DNA of 64,000 nt from Leisingera thetidis (GTDB lineage: Bacteria > Pseudomonadota > Alphaproteobacteria > Rhodobacterales > Rhodobacteraceae): the NCBI RefSeq assembly GCF_025857195.1, contig NZ_CP109787.1:3261501-3325500 (forward strand), written 5' to 3'. The notes beneath the pieces were generated by a model. The model saw nothing but the letters and a program-made list of their open reading frames with translations, ran no database searches and was not told where the DNA came from. This document shows, in pieces, positions 16,062 through 24,638 of the stretch. A program made the translations under genes and the position numbers. Position 1 is the stretch's first letter; every line of letters begins with the position of its first letter.

Positions 16062-17060
16062 ATGGACAAAGTGATGACACAGAAGCCGCATGAAATGCTG
16101 GCCGCCACGTTGAGCCAGGATCTGGTTGCGGTGAACGAACTGATCCGCACCCGGATGGCGTCCAGACACGCGCCGCGCATTCCCGAAGTGACCGCGCATC
16201 TGGTCGAAGCCGGCGGCAAGCGTCTGCGCCCGATGCTGACCCTGGCGGCGGCCAGGATGTGCGGCTATCAGGGCAACCATCACCTGAAACTGGCGGCCAC
16301 GGTGGAGTTCATCCACACCGCGACCCTGCTGCATGACGACGTGGTGGACGAGAGCACCCAGCGGCGCGGCCGCCCTACCGCCAACCTGCTGTGGGACAAC
16401 AAGAGCTCGGTGCTGGTCGGCGACTACCTGTTTGCCCGCAGCTTCCAGCTGATGGTCGAGACCGGCTCCCTGCGGGTGCTGGACATTCTTGCCAATGCCT
16501 CGGCCACCATTGCCGAGGGCGAGGTGCTGCAGATGACCGCGGCGTCGAACCTGAAAACGGACGAGGACATCTATCTGCAGGTGGTGCGCGGCAAGACCGC
16601 GGCGCTGTTCTCGGCCGCGACCGAGGTGGGCGGGGTGATTGCCGGGGCGTCCGAGGAGCAGGTGAAGGCGCTGTTCGATTACGGTGACGCGCTGGGGATC
16701 GCCTTTCAGATCGCGGATGACCTGCTGGACTACCAGGGCGACAGCAAGGCAACCGGCAAGAACGTCGGCGACGATTTCCGCGAGCGCAAGCTGACCCTGC
16801 CGGTGATCAAGGCGGTGGCGCAGGCGACGGATGAGGAGCGCGCCTTCTGGACCCGCACCATCGAGAAGGGCAAGCAGCAGGACGGCGACCTGGAGCAGGC
16901 GCTGGCGCTGATGGCGAAATACGGCACCCTGGAGGCGACGCGGCAGGATGCGCTGGCGTGGGCCGCCAAGGCACGCACTGCGCTGCAGGTGCTGCCCGAG
17001 CACGAGATCCGCGGCATGCTGAGCGATCTGGCCGACTACGTGGTGGCACGGCTGAACTGA
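16062..17060 (+). CDS. ispB: Polyprenyl (octa/decaprenyl) diphosphate synthase
   Basis: A 332-aa trans-prenyl synthase with both Asp-rich motifs: LLHDDVVDES (about residue 85) and IADDLLDYQGD (about 213), plus GGKRLRPML near the N-terminus. It extends farnesyl or geranylgeranyl diphosphate to the long tail of ubiquinone; alphaproteobacteria usually make the decaprenyl (Q-10) form. The residue before the first DDxxD motif is small (TATLLHDD), consistent with a long product. ATG 16062 is preferred; a GTG one codon upstream and a long open extension look non-coding. ubiA lies 40 kb away in the same window. Confidence 0.93.
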   Translation: MDKVMTQKPHEMLAATLSQDLVAVNELIRTRMASRHAPRIPEVTAHLVEAGGKRLRPMLTLAAARMCGYQGNHHLKLAATVEFIHTATLLHDDVVDESTQRRGRPTANLLWDNKSSVLVGDYLFARSFQLMVETGSLRVLDILANASATIAEGEVLQMTAASNLKTDEDIYLQVVRGKTAALFSAATEVGGVIAGASEEQVKALFDYGDALGIAFQIADDLLDYQGDSKATGKNVGDDFRERKLTLPVIKAVAQATDEERAFWTRTIEKGKQQDGDLEQALALMAKYGTLEATRQDALAWAAKARTALQVLPEHEIRGMLSDLADYVVARLN

Positions 17061-17070
17061 CGGGATTTTG

Positions 17071-17131
17071 AGGGGCGCTGCCCCTCGCGCCTTTGGCGCT
17101 CACCCCGGAGTATTTTTGACAAAGAAGAAGC
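17071..17131 (+). repeat. Dispersed intergenic repeat, family 1 (GGAGTATTTTTG element)
   Basis: A hairpin GAGGGGC-GCT-GCCCCTC is followed by a spacer and CCCCGGAGTATTTTTGACAA then AGAAGAAG. The same order, inverted, occurs at 45588-45645, and shorter relatives at 35868-35903 and 62305-62337. It abuts a family 2 element directly on the right. Confidence 0.75.
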
Positions 17132-17216
17132 AGGGCGGCGGCGCGCCGTACGCCAGCGCGGCGCGCGGCCCAACGGCGGGCAAGCATCCGTGATGCGCCG
17201 TGCCGCGGGCGGGAGC
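17132..17216 (+). repeat. Dispersed intergenic repeat, family 2, copy A
   Basis: GGCGGCGGCGCGCCGTACGCC, then a GC hairpin arm, GGCCCAACGGCGGG, the small hairpin GCATC-CGT-GATGC (17184-17196), and the end box CGGGCGGGAGC. It matches copies at 24551, 35898 and 60819. It lies between the 3' ends of ispB and ispE. Confidence 0.8.
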
Positions 17217-17238
17217 CTTCGGTCCGCGGAGTTGCGGG

Positions 17239-18060
17239 TCAGGTCAGGGTTACCGCGCTGCACCACCAATCGGGATGTTCCGCGCTGATCTCATAGGCCG
17301 CCATATGGGCGGCCTTTTTCGTGGGGTAGAGCGCAAAGCAGGTGGCGCCGGAGCCGGACATGCGGGCCAGCAGCGCCCCGCGCGAGCTGCGCAGATCCGC
17401 GAGGGTTCTATCGATCACCGGGGCCAGCGCCAGCGCCGGGGCTTCGAGGTCATTGCGCTGCTCCTTCAGCCAGGCGGCGCAGTCTTCGGCGGAGGCGAAG
17501 GGGGGGATGTCCTGCGGCATCGGCGGGCTGGCGCGGCTGGCGAGCGCGGAAAACACCGGCCCCGTGGGCACATGCGCGCCGGGATTGACCAGCAGCGCAT
17601 GCAGCGGCGGCAGCTCCGCCGGCGTGACCTGTTCGCCGATCCCCTGCATCCGTGACGCCCGGGCGGCCATGCAGACCGGCACGTCGGCGCCAAGCGAGAG
17701 CGGCAGAGCATCCGGTATTCGGCTGCCCTGCCCCGCGGCCGCGCGCAGAACGGCGGCCGCATCGGAGGATCCGCCGCCGATGCCGGCCCCGTGCGGCAGC
17801 TGCTTGGAGAGGCGGATGCGTCCGGTCCAGCCCGCCCCGGCGGCGGCTTTCCACACCAGGTTGCGGTGATCGGCAGGCACGCCTTCGGCAAACAGGCCGG
17901 AGACCTCCAGCGCCAGTCCGGAGCCGGGGTCAAGCTGCAGCCGGTCGCCGGCATCGGCAAAGACCACCAGCGAATCCAGCAGGTGATAGCCGTCAGCGCG
18001 GCGGCCGGTCACATGCAGGGTCAGATTGATCTTGGCCGGCGCAAAGACCTCAGCCGCCAT
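17239..18060 (-). CDS. ispE: 4-diphosphocytidyl-2-C-methyl-D-erythritol kinase
   Basis: A 273-aa GHMP kinase of the MEP isoprenoid pathway. It opens with FAPAKINLTLHVTGRRADGYH, the IspE N-terminal signature with the Lys-Asn active-site motif, and has the ATP-binding glycine loop PHGAGIGGGSSDAAA (about residues 87-101). It phosphorylates CDP-ME at the 2-hydroxyl. The start overlaps the TPR gene by 11 nt. IspE feeds precursors to the IspB tail synthase encoded just to the left. Confidence 0.93.
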   Translation of the reverse strand: MAAEVFAPAKINLTLHVTGRRADGYHLLDSLVVFADAGDRLQLDPGSGLALEVSGLFAEGVPADHRNLVWKAAAGAGWTGRIRLSKQLPHGAGIGGGSSDAAAVLRAAAGQGSRIPDALPLSLGADVPVCMAARASRMQGIGEQVTPAELPPLHALLVNPGAHVPTGPVFSALASRASPPMPQDIPPFASAEDCAAWLKEQRNDLEAPALALAPVIDRTLADLRSSRGALLARMSGSGATCFALYPTKKAAHMAAYEISAEHPDWWCSAVTLT

Positions 18061-19801
18061 TGGCGACCTTCAGGGGTTCGGCGCCTTCCTCGGCCAGCAC
18101 CGCGTCCAGGCCGATTGCCAGCTTGCGGCGGATGCGTTCGGGATCGGCCTCGCCGTCGGTGTCTTCCGGGTCGATGAAGGACAGCGCCCGCTTCCACTGG
18201 AATTCCGCCTCGCGGGACCGGCCCACGGCCCAGTAGACGTCGCCGAGGTGGTCGTTGACCACCGGGTCCACCGGCATCAGTTCCACCGCGCGCTCCATAT
18301 GCGCCACCGCCTCGTCAAACTGGCCCATGCGGTAGAGCACCCAGCCCAGGGAGTCGACGATATAGCCGGAGTCGGGGCGCGCTGCGACCGCGCGTTCGAT
18401 CATGTCCAGCGCTTCGTCCAGCTTGCTGTTCTTTTCCACCAGCGAATAGCCCAGGTAATTCAGCACCTGCGGCCGGTCCGGGTCCAAGTCCAGCGAGGCG
18501 CGGAAGTCGGCCTCGGCCTGCTCCCATTGATCCAGCCGCTCGTGGCAGATGCCGCGGGCATAAAGCAGGAACCAGCGGCTGCCGTCCTCCGCGGGCGTGT
18601 TTGCCAGCGCCTTGTCATAGGCGCCCGCGGCGCCTGCGTAATTCTCCTGCTGGCGCAGCAGGTCGCCGAGGCTGACGTAGACGCCGGGCTGGTCCGGGAA
18701 TTCGCGGGCCAGCTGTTCCAGCACTTCGATCGCCGCATCCGGCTTGGCGGCACGGCGCAGCGCCTCGGCGCGGCCCATTTCCGCCGCGTGGTAATCGGGG
18801 TGGCCGCCGGGCACCTGCTTGTAGGTGGCAACCGACAGCTCGTAGCGGCCAAGCTGGTCCAGCAGTCCGGCGCTCAGCAGGATCGCATCGACATGGTCCG
18901 GACGGAGCGAGGCGGCCATGCGGGCATACATCAGCACATAATCGTTGGCGGTATCGCCATTCAGCGCCGAGCCGAGCGTGTAGAAGACCTCGGCAATGCC
19001 CTCCAGCGGGCCGGGCGCGATGGTATAGGCAAGCGTCTCTCCGGCTGCGAGCTGCGCATCCAATGCCTCAAGCCCGGGGTCGAGGCGGCTGCCGAAGGCC
19101 GCCTGCAGCGCCGCGCGGGCCTCGTCGTTGCGGCCCAGCTGCGACAGGATCTGAATCCGCGCCACTGCAGCGCGGCGGCTGAGCGTCGCGAGGCGCCCGT
19201 CCTCGGCCGCAAACAGCGCCTCGGCGCCGCCGTAATCCCCGGCAGAGGCCAGTGCCAGTGCCCGGTGGTACAGCACGAAGGGCCGCAGGCTGCCATCCTC
19301 GGCCAGCCCGTCAAAGCTCTTGAGCGCGCTTGACACCGATCCGGCGCCGATATGCGCCCAGCCTTCCAGCAGCCCGTCCACCAGCGGATGGATCGCCTCG
19401 CGTTCAAGATCGCGGTCCAGGATCGCCTGGAACTCGCCCTTGGCGGCGCGGCCGCCCGCGATGACGATATTGGCCACCTGGCTGCGCGCACCGGTCTGCA
19501 GCAGCCGTTCAGCCACCGGCACCGCCAGATCGGCCTTGCCCATGGCGAGCTGCGCAAACACCACGTTTTCCATCAGCAGCGGGTTCTGCGGGTCGCGCGC
19601 CAGCGCCTGGGTGTAATAAAGCGCCGCCGCGGCAAAATCGCTGTCATAGGTCGCCGCCCGCCCGGCCAGGTAGGACCCGGCCAGCCCTCCGGCCTGAGCG
19701 GCGGAAGCGGAGGCGGCAACCAGGGCCGCACAGGTCAGGCTGCGAAGAATGGATACGGGCACGCGGGACCCCCTTGCGAATGACTGCTCTTGCTTTTCCA
19801 T
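18050..19801 (-). CDS. Exported tetratricopeptide-repeat protein
   Basis: A 583-aa TPR protein. A signal-peptide-like segment (VSILRSLTCAALVAASASAAQAGG, about residues 16-39) is followed by many helical repeats; the clearest are ADFRASLDLDPDRPQVLNYLG, ALDMIERAVAARPDSGYIVD and AVAHMERAVELMPVDPVVND near residues 435-530. Such proteins act as periplasmic or outer-membrane scaffolds; the exact partner is unknown. It overlaps ispE by 11 nt, an arrangement that suggests co-transcription. Confidence 0.85.
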   Translation of the reverse strand: MEKQEQSFARGSRVPVSILRSLTCAALVAASASAAQAGGLAGSYLAGRAATYDSDFAAAALYYTQALARDPQNPLLMENVVFAQLAMGKADLAVPVAERLLQTGARSQVANIVIAGGRAAKGEFQAILDRDLEREAIHPLVDGLLEGWAHIGAGSVSSALKSFDGLAEDGSLRPFVLYHRALALASAGDYGGAEALFAAEDGRLATLSRRAAVARIQILSQLGRNDEARAALQAAFGSRLDPGLEALDAQLAAGETLAYTIAPGPLEGIAEVFYTLGSALNGDTANDYVLMYARMAASLRPDHVDAILLSAGLLDQLGRYELSVATYKQVPGGHPDYHAAEMGRAEALRRAAKPDAAIEVLEQLAREFPDQPGVYVSLGDLLRQQENYAGAAGAYDKALANTPAEDGSRWFLLYARGICHERLDQWEQAEADFRASLDLDPDRPQVLNYLGYSLVEKNSKLDEALDMIERAVAARPDSGYIVDSLGWVLYRMGQFDEAVAHMERAVELMPVDPVVNDHLGDVYWAVGRSREAEFQWKRALSFIDPEDTDGEADPERIRRKLAIGLDAVLAEEGAEPLKVANGG

Positions 19802-19832
19802 GAAAGGGTAGTGCGCCGGCCGTCAACACGCA

Positions 19833-19858
19833 ATGGGGCGGCCCGGGAGCCGCCCCAT
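19833..19858 (-). terminator. Strong hairpin after etfD, terminator-like
   Basis: A perfect 10-bp stem, ATGGGGCGGC (19833-19842) with GCCGCCCCAT (19849-19858) and a 6-nt loop, lies 40 nt beyond the etfD stop. Read on the minus strand there is no real T-tract, so termination efficiency is uncertain; it may instead stabilise the 3' end. Confidence 0.5.
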
Positions 19859-19898
19859 AAAATCCGGCGAAAGCACGCCGAAGATCTGAATTTTCCGA

Positions 19899-21548
19899 TC
19901 ACATGTTCGGGTAGTTCGGCCCGTCGCCGCCCTGCGGCGTGGTCCAGGTGATGTTCTGGGCCGGATCCTTGATGTCGCAGGTCTTGCAGTGGACGCAGTT
20001 CTGGAAGTTGATGACGAACTCCGGCTGGCCGTCCTTTTCCACCACCTCGTAGACGCCGGCCGGGCAGTAGCGCTGCGCCGGTTCGGCGAATTTCGGCAGG
20101 TTGACCCGGATCGGGGTGTCCGCATTGCCCAGGCGCAGGTGGCAGGGCTGGCTTTCCTCGTGGTTGGTCATCGAGAAGCTGACGTTGGTCAGCCGGTCGA
20201 AGGACAGCACGCCGTCGGGCTTGGGATAGTCGATCACCTTGTGCTTGGAGGCTTCCTCGGTCGCCTCGGCGTCGTTCTTGCCGTGGCCCAGGGTGCCGAA
20301 GAAGGAGAAGCCCAGGAGGTTGTTGGTCCACATGTCCAGGCCGCCGAAGGCCAGCGAGGCGGTGAGGCCCCACTTGGACCACATCGGCTTGACGTTGCGG
20401 ACCATCTTGAGGTCCTTGCCGATGGCACCGCCGCGCACGTCGGCCTCATAAGCCGCCAGCTCATCCCCCGAACGCTCGGCCCGGATGGCGTCAAAGGCGG
20501 CTTCGGCCGCGGCCTTGCCGGACAGCATCGCGTTGTGGTTGCCCTTGATGCGCGGCACGTTGACCATGCCCGCCGAGCAGCCCAGCAGCGCCACGCCGGG
20601 GGCCACCAGTTTCGGCATCGACTGCCAGCCGCCTTCGGTGATCGCGCGGGCGCCGTAGGCCACGCGCTTGCCGCCCTTCAGCAGCTCTGCCACCACCGGG
20701 TGGTGCTTGAAGCGCTGGAATTCCATGTAGGGGAACAGGTGCGGGTTCTTGTAGTTCAGATGCACCACGAAGCCGACATAGACCTGGTTGTTGTCCAGGT
20801 GGTAGATGAAGGAGCCGCCGCCCGCGTTCTTGCCCAGCGGCCAGCCCATGGTATGGGTGACGGTGCCTTCCTTGTGCTTGGCCGGGTCGATCTCCCAGAT
20901 CTCTTTCATGCCGATGCCGTATTTCTGCGGCTCCTTGCCATCGGACAGGCCGTATTTGGCGATCACTTCCTTGGACAGCGAGCCGCGCACGCCTTCGCCG
21001 AGGAAGACGTATTTGCCGTGCAGCTCCATGCCGGGCTCATAGGCCGGGCCGGGGGTGCCGTCGGGGTTCCTGCCGAACTCGCCGGCCACCACGCCCTTCA
21101 CTTCGCCGTTGTCGCCATAGACCAGCTCAGAACACGCCATGCCCGGGAAGATCTCGACGCCCAGCTCCTCGGCCTGCTCCGCCATCCAGCGGCAGACGTT
21201 GCCCATGGAGACGATGTAGTTGCCGTGGTTGTTCATCAGGGGCGGCATCGGGAAGTTGGGGATGCGGACGTGGCCGGCTTCGCCCAGCATCAGGAAGTTG
21301 TCTTCCTTGACCTCGACGTTCAGCGGCGCGCCCTTTTCCTTCCAGTCCGGCATCAGCGCGTTCAGGCCGCAGGGGTCCAGCACCGCGCCCGACAGGATGT
21401 GCGCGCCCACTTCCGAGCCCTTTTCCAGGACCACGACCTGCAGGTCGGCGTCCAGCTGTTTCAGGCGGATGGCCGCGGACAGGCCGGCAGGGCCGGCCCC
21501 GACGATCACCACGTCGTATTCCATCGCTTCGCGTTCAATCTCGGCCAT
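19899..21548 (-). CDS. etfD: Electron-transfer flavoprotein-ubiquinone oxidoreductase
   Basis: A 549-aa ETF-QO. The N-terminus has the FAD motif VVIVGAGPAGLSAAIRL (about residues 13-29) and GSEVGAHILSGAVLDP. The C-terminus has a 4Fe-4S ferredoxin domain with Cys in RYCPAGVYEV and FQNCVHCKTCDIKDP. It passes electrons from reduced ETF, fed by acyl-CoA and amine dehydrogenases, to ubiquinone at the inner membrane. The acyl-CoA dehydrogenase at 32985-34688 is a possible source of electrons. The gene is monocistronic; the 174 bp upstream should hold its promoter. Confidence 0.96.
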   Translation of the reverse strand: MAEIEREAMEYDVVIVGAGPAGLSAAIRLKQLDADLQVVVLEKGSEVGAHILSGAVLDPCGLNALMPDWKEKGAPLNVEVKEDNFLMLGEAGHVRIPNFPMPPLMNNHGNYIVSMGNVCRWMAEQAEELGVEIFPGMACSELVYGDNGEVKGVVAGEFGRNPDGTPGPAYEPGMELHGKYVFLGEGVRGSLSKEVIAKYGLSDGKEPQKYGIGMKEIWEIDPAKHKEGTVTHTMGWPLGKNAGGGSFIYHLDNNQVYVGFVVHLNYKNPHLFPYMEFQRFKHHPVVAELLKGGKRVAYGARAITEGGWQSMPKLVAPGVALLGCSAGMVNVPRIKGNHNAMLSGKAAAEAAFDAIRAERSGDELAAYEADVRGGAIGKDLKMVRNVKPMWSKWGLTASLAFGGLDMWTNNLLGFSFFGTLGHGKNDAEATEEASKHKVIDYPKPDGVLSFDRLTNVSFSMTNHEESQPCHLRLGNADTPIRVNLPKFAEPAQRYCPAGVYEVVEKDGQPEFVINFQNCVHCKTCDIKDPAQNITWTTPQGGDGPNYPNM

Positions 21549-21722
21549 TTACGGCGCTCCTTGGCTTTCTGTTCGCTACCGGCCCCGCCACAAAGTCGTA
21601 TGCGGGCGCAATTTTGTGTCGCGGCTGCTTAGCGTTTGGCAGGCCTTCCGGTCAATCCAAACTCCGCGTCAAACACCTGTAAAACAGGCAACTGAGACAA
21701 AAAGTGCGTCCATTATCGTCAT

Positions 21723-22202
21723 TCAAGGACCATTTTCCGCCGCAGCATCTGTCTCAGGCCGGTCTCCCATCAGATATCTGGGTCCCTGCCCCTTTTGTGC
21801 GGCCCGGTCTTCGGGGTTGTACAGTTTGCAATTCGGAAGCGATAGACAGCCGCAGCCTATGCAGCCGTCCAGATTGTCGCGCAGCCTGACCAGGGTGTCG
21901 ATTCGCTGGTCGAGGTGGGCGCGGAAATTCTCCGATATCCGCGCCCAGTCTTCCCTTGTCGGGGTCCGCCTGCCCGGCAGGCTTTTCAGGAAGCCGCGGA
22001 TCTCCGGCAGGGAAAAGCCGAACTGCTGGGCAATCATGATGAAACTGAGCCGCCGGATGTCGGCCCGGTGGAACCGCCGCTGCCCGCCCGCGTTGCGCCA
22101 GGGCTCCACCAAACCCTGCGCCTCGTAATAGCGGATGGCGGACACCGCGAGCCCGGTGCGTTCAGCCAGATAGCCGATGGAAATCCCGGCGGATGAGGGC
22201 AT
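21723..22202 (-). CDS. soxR: Redox-sensitive MerR-family activator SoxR
   Basis: A 159-aa MerR-family regulator. The N-terminal HTH reads IGYLAERTGLAVSAIRYYE (about residues 8-26), and the C-terminus carries the [2Fe-2S] motif CIGCGCLSLPNC (Cys-x2-Cys-x-Cys-x5-Cys), diagnostic of SoxR. Oxidation of the cluster by redox-cycling compounds or superoxide activates transcription. It is divergent from a VOC-family gene, which is the obvious target. There is no SoxS in alphaproteobacteria; SoxR acts directly on effectors. Confidence 0.96.
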   Translation of the reverse strand: MPSSAGISIGYLAERTGLAVSAIRYYEAQGLVEPWRNAGGQRRFHRADIRRLSFIMIAQQFGFSLPEIRGFLKSLPGRRTPTREDWARISENFRAHLDQRIDTLVRLRDNLDGCIGCGCLSLPNCKLYNPEDRAAQKGQGPRYLMGDRPETDAAAENGP

Positions 22203-22224
22203 GGCAGCCTCCCTGAAAAATCTC

Positions 22225-22255
22225 TTGAGCTAAAGTTAGGTTTAGGAATTACGGT
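22225..22255 (+). promoter_or_regulatory. Candidate SoxR-controlled promoter with 19-bp spacer
   Basis: TTGAGC (22225-22230) and TACGGT (22250-22255) are separated by 19 bp, the over-long spacing that MerR-family activators correct. The spacer contains an imperfect dyad (CTAAAGTTAGG). It lies between the divergent soxR and VOC starts and points towards the VOC gene. Confidence 0.5.
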
Positions 22256-22297
22256 GAGTCGCATCAACAGGTATGCTCGGGCAAAAGGAGATTTCCG

Positions 22298-22678
22298 ATG
22301 AGCGCAGTTCTGGAACATGCAAATGTCACCGTGGCCGACCCCAATGCCACCGCCGCCTGGATGCAGGAGGTGTTCGGCTGGCATGTGCGCTGGCAGGGCG
22401 AGGCCAAGAATGGCGGCTACACCGTGCATGTGGGGGAGGAGGCCAGCTATCTGGCGCTCTACACGCCGCGCACGCCCGCCGGCAAAGCGCCGGAAAGCTA
22501 TGGCATCGTTGGCGGGCTGAACCATCTGGCGGTGATCGTAGAGGATCTGGACGCCACGGAAGCCGCGGTGAAGGCCGCCGGCTTCACACCGATGAACCAC
22601 GGCGACTATGAACCGGGCCACCGCTTCTACTTCCATGATGAGAACGGCATCGAATACGAGGCGGTGCAATATGATTGA
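22298..22678 (+). CDS. VOC (glyoxalase/bleomycin resistance) family protein
   Basis: A 126-aa protein with the two beta-alpha-beta-beta-beta modules of the vicinal-oxygen-chelate fold. Likely metal ligands are His in LEHANVTVADP, Glu or His in GLNHLAVIVEDLD, and Glu in NGIEYEAVQYD. It could be a glyoxalase, dioxygenase or antibiotic-binding protein; the reaction cannot be read. Divergence from soxR suggests induction by redox-cycling compounds and a detoxifying role. A GGAG-type site (AAAGGAGATTTCCG) precedes the start. Confidence 0.85.
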   Translation: MSAVLEHANVTVADPNATAAWMQEVFGWHVRWQGEAKNGGYTVHVGEEASYLALYTPRTPAGKAPESYGIVGGLNHLAVIVEDLDATEAAVKAAGFTPMNHGDYEPGHRFYFHDENGIEYEAVQYD

Positions 22679-22845
22679 CCGGATGCGGCAGGCCGCCCGG
22701 CCACAGCTGCCGCAACGTGGCATTTTTCCGCGCAATCCTGTGGAAAACCCGGGCAATCCGCCTGCTTAGGCGGAATTGCGTGCCAGGAAGCCCCGCGCCC
22801 ACTTGAAATCGGGTGCAGGATTGGGTCAGGTATTTGTCAACCGGA

Positions 22846-22884
22846 CCGGAGGCCCCGCGGCACATGCTGCGGGGCTCCGGTTTT
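22846..22884 (+). terminator. Rho-independent hairpin in the greA leader
   Basis: CCGGAG-GCCCCGC pairs with GCGGGGC-TCCGG (12 bp with one bulged G) and is followed by TTTTCC. It ends 45 nt before greA and 168 nt after the VOC stop. It either ends the VOC transcript or acts as an attenuator within the greA leader, as known for E. coli greA. Confidence 0.75.
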
Positions 22885-22928
22885 CCTACTGACAAGAACA
22901 AAGCAAAAAAGCGACCTGGACCAATCAC

Positions 22929-23399
22929 ATGGAAAAGATCCCGATGACCCCGGCGGGCCACGCCGCGCTGGAAAGCGAACTGAAGACCCTGAAATCCGTC
23001 GAACGCCCGGCCATCATCCAGGCGATCGCCGAAGCCCGCGAACTGGGCGACCTGTCGGAAAACGCCGAGTACCATTCGGCGCGCGAAAAGCAGTCCTTCA
23101 TCGAAGGCCGCATCAAGGAGCTGGAAGGCATCCTGTCGCTGGCCGATGTGATCAACCCGGCGAAACTGTCCGGCGCCATCAAGTTCGGCGCCCGGGTGAC
23201 CGTGGTGGACGAGGACACCGACGAGGAAAAGACCTGGCAGATCGTCGGCGAGCATGAGGCCAACATCGAGGCGGGCCTGCTGAACATCAAATCGCCGATC
23301 GCGCGCGCCTTGATCGGCAAGGACGAAGGCGACAGTGTGGAAGTGCGCACGCCCGGCGGCGAGCGCGCCTATGAGATCCTCAAGATCGTCTATTCCTGA
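22929..23399 (+). CDS. greA: Transcription elongation factor GreA
   Basis: A 156-aa GreA of normal length. It has the N-terminal coiled-coil with [14 protein letters not shown] (about residues 40-53), which carries the acidic tip, and the C-terminal FKBP-like domain ([20 protein letters not shown] onward). It reactivates backtracked RNA polymerase by stimulating transcript cleavage. A hairpin terminator precedes it. A hypothetical membrane protein follows 21 nt downstream, probably co-transcribed. Confidence 0.97.
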   Translation: MEKIPMTPAGHAALESELKTLKSVERPAIIQAIAEARELGDLSENAEYHSAREKQSFIEGRIKELEGILSLADVINPAKLSGAIKFGARVTVVDEDTDEEKTWQIVGEHEANIEAGLLNIKSPIARALIGKDEGDSVEVRTPGGERAYEILKIVYS

Positions 23400-23420
23400 T
23401 CCGCAAAGCAGCGAGTGTTC

Positions 23421-24452
23421 ATGACAGGCTCCAGCAGCAGTCCCGGCACCAGTCCGACCCCCGGCGGCAGCCGTCCGTTGAGGGGCCTCGACGGACCTGA
23501 CGGCAATGGATTGGGCGGGGCTGAGCTGGCGGCCATCGGCCTGGGCGCGCTGTGGCTGCTGGCGGCGGCAGGGCTTTATCTGTTTGCCCCGGAGGATGCC
23601 GGGCTGGCGCAATGGACCGATCTGATCACCGGCATCCTGGCGCTGGTGCTGCCGCTGGCCATGCTCTGGGTTGCGGCTTCTGCCGCGCGCTCGGCGCGGG
23701 TGATGCGGGAAGAGAGCGAACAGCTGCAGGCCGCCATCGACGGGCTGCGCCAGACCTACCTGATCCAGGCCCAGCAGCACGCGGCGGTGGCCGAACCTTC
23801 GGTGGCCAAGCGGCTGGACGAGATCGCCGAGGCGACCCGCAAGACCGAAACCGCGCTGGCCACCTTCCACACCAGCCGCCGCAATCCCGCCCGCCCGGCG
23901 ATTCCCGCCGAGGCGGCCGAGCTGACCGCCGCCGGACAGGGCTCTCTGGCTCTGGGCACCCAGGCCGAGGACGCCGCACCGCCGCTGCCCGCGGAACAGT
24001 TCATCCGCGCCCTGAATTTCCCGGAAACGGCAGAGGACGCCGAGGGTTTTGCCGCCCTGCGCGCGGCGCTGCGCGACCGCAAGACGGCCCAGGTGATCCA
24101 GGCCGCGCAGGATGTGCTCACCCTGCTCAGCCAGGACGGCATCTACATGGACGACCTGCGCCCCGACATGGCCCGTCCCGAAATCTGGCGCCAGTTCGGC
24201 CAAGGGGCCCGCGGCCGCGCGGTGGCCGCGCTTGGCGGCGTGCGCGACCGGACCTCGCTGGCGCTGACCGCGGCCCGGATGAAGCAGGATCCGATCTTCC
24301 GCGACGCCGCGCACCATTTCCTGCGCCGTTTCGACCAGATGTTTTCCGATTTTGAAACCGAGGCCACCGACAGCGAGATATCCGCTCTCGGCAACACCCG
24401 CACCGCCCGCGCGTTCATGCTGCTGGGCCGGGTGGCCGGAACCTTCGACTGA
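23421..24452 (+). CDS. Conserved-looking membrane protein of unknown function
   Basis: I do not recognise the family. The 343-aa protein has a disordered Ser/Gly/Pro-rich N-terminus (residues 1-30), two membrane helices (ELAAIGLGALWLLAAAGLYL, about 36-55, and LITGILALVLPLAMLWVAAS, about 70-89), a probable coiled coil after the second helix (about 95-145) and a helical cytoplasmic domain. GTG 23415 is an alternative start. It follows greA closely. The topology suggests a membrane-anchored scaffold, but no role can be assigned. Confidence 0.8.
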   Translation: MTGSSSSPGTSPTPGGSRPLRGLDGPDGNGLGGAELAAIGLGALWLLAAAGLYLFAPEDAGLAQWTDLITGILALVLPLAMLWVAASAARSARVMREESEQLQAAIDGLRQTYLIQAQQHAAVAEPSVAKRLDEIAEATRKTETALATFHTSRRNPARPAIPAEAAELTAAGQGSLALGTQAEDAAPPLPAEQFIRALNFPETAEDAEGFAALRAALRDRKTAQVIQAAQDVLTLLSQDGIYMDDLRPDMARPEIWRQFGQGARGRAVAALGGVRDRTSLALTAARMKQDPIFRDAAHHFLRRFDQMFSDFETEATDSEISALGNTRTARAFMLLGRVAGTFD

Positions 24453-24516
24453 CAGGGCGGCCCCGAGCGGCCGCAGCCTCCCCTCCCGGCGGCAAATCCG
24501 CCTGCCGGGCCGCGGG

Positions 24517-24632
24517 ACGCGGGTATGTCAGGCAAGAGGAAGGCCTGCTGCGGCGGCGCGCCGTGCGCCAGCGCGGCGCCGGGCCCAACGGCGGGCCAGC
24601 ATCCGCGATGCGCAGATCCGCGGGCGGGAGCG
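24517..24632 (+). repeat. Dispersed intergenic repeat, family 2, copy B, with a degenerate family 1 segment
   Basis: The family 2 copy (24551-24632) has GGCGGCGCGCCGTGCGCCAG, GGGCCCAACGGCGGG, the hairpin GCATC-CGC-GATGC (24599-24611) and the end CGGGCGGGAGC. The preceding bases (GGGTATGTCAGGCAAGAGGA, near 24530) look like a worn family 1 element, so the family 1-family 2 order of copy A is repeated here. It lies between the 3' ends of two convergent genes. Confidence 0.78.
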
Positions 24633-24638
24633 CCCCGT

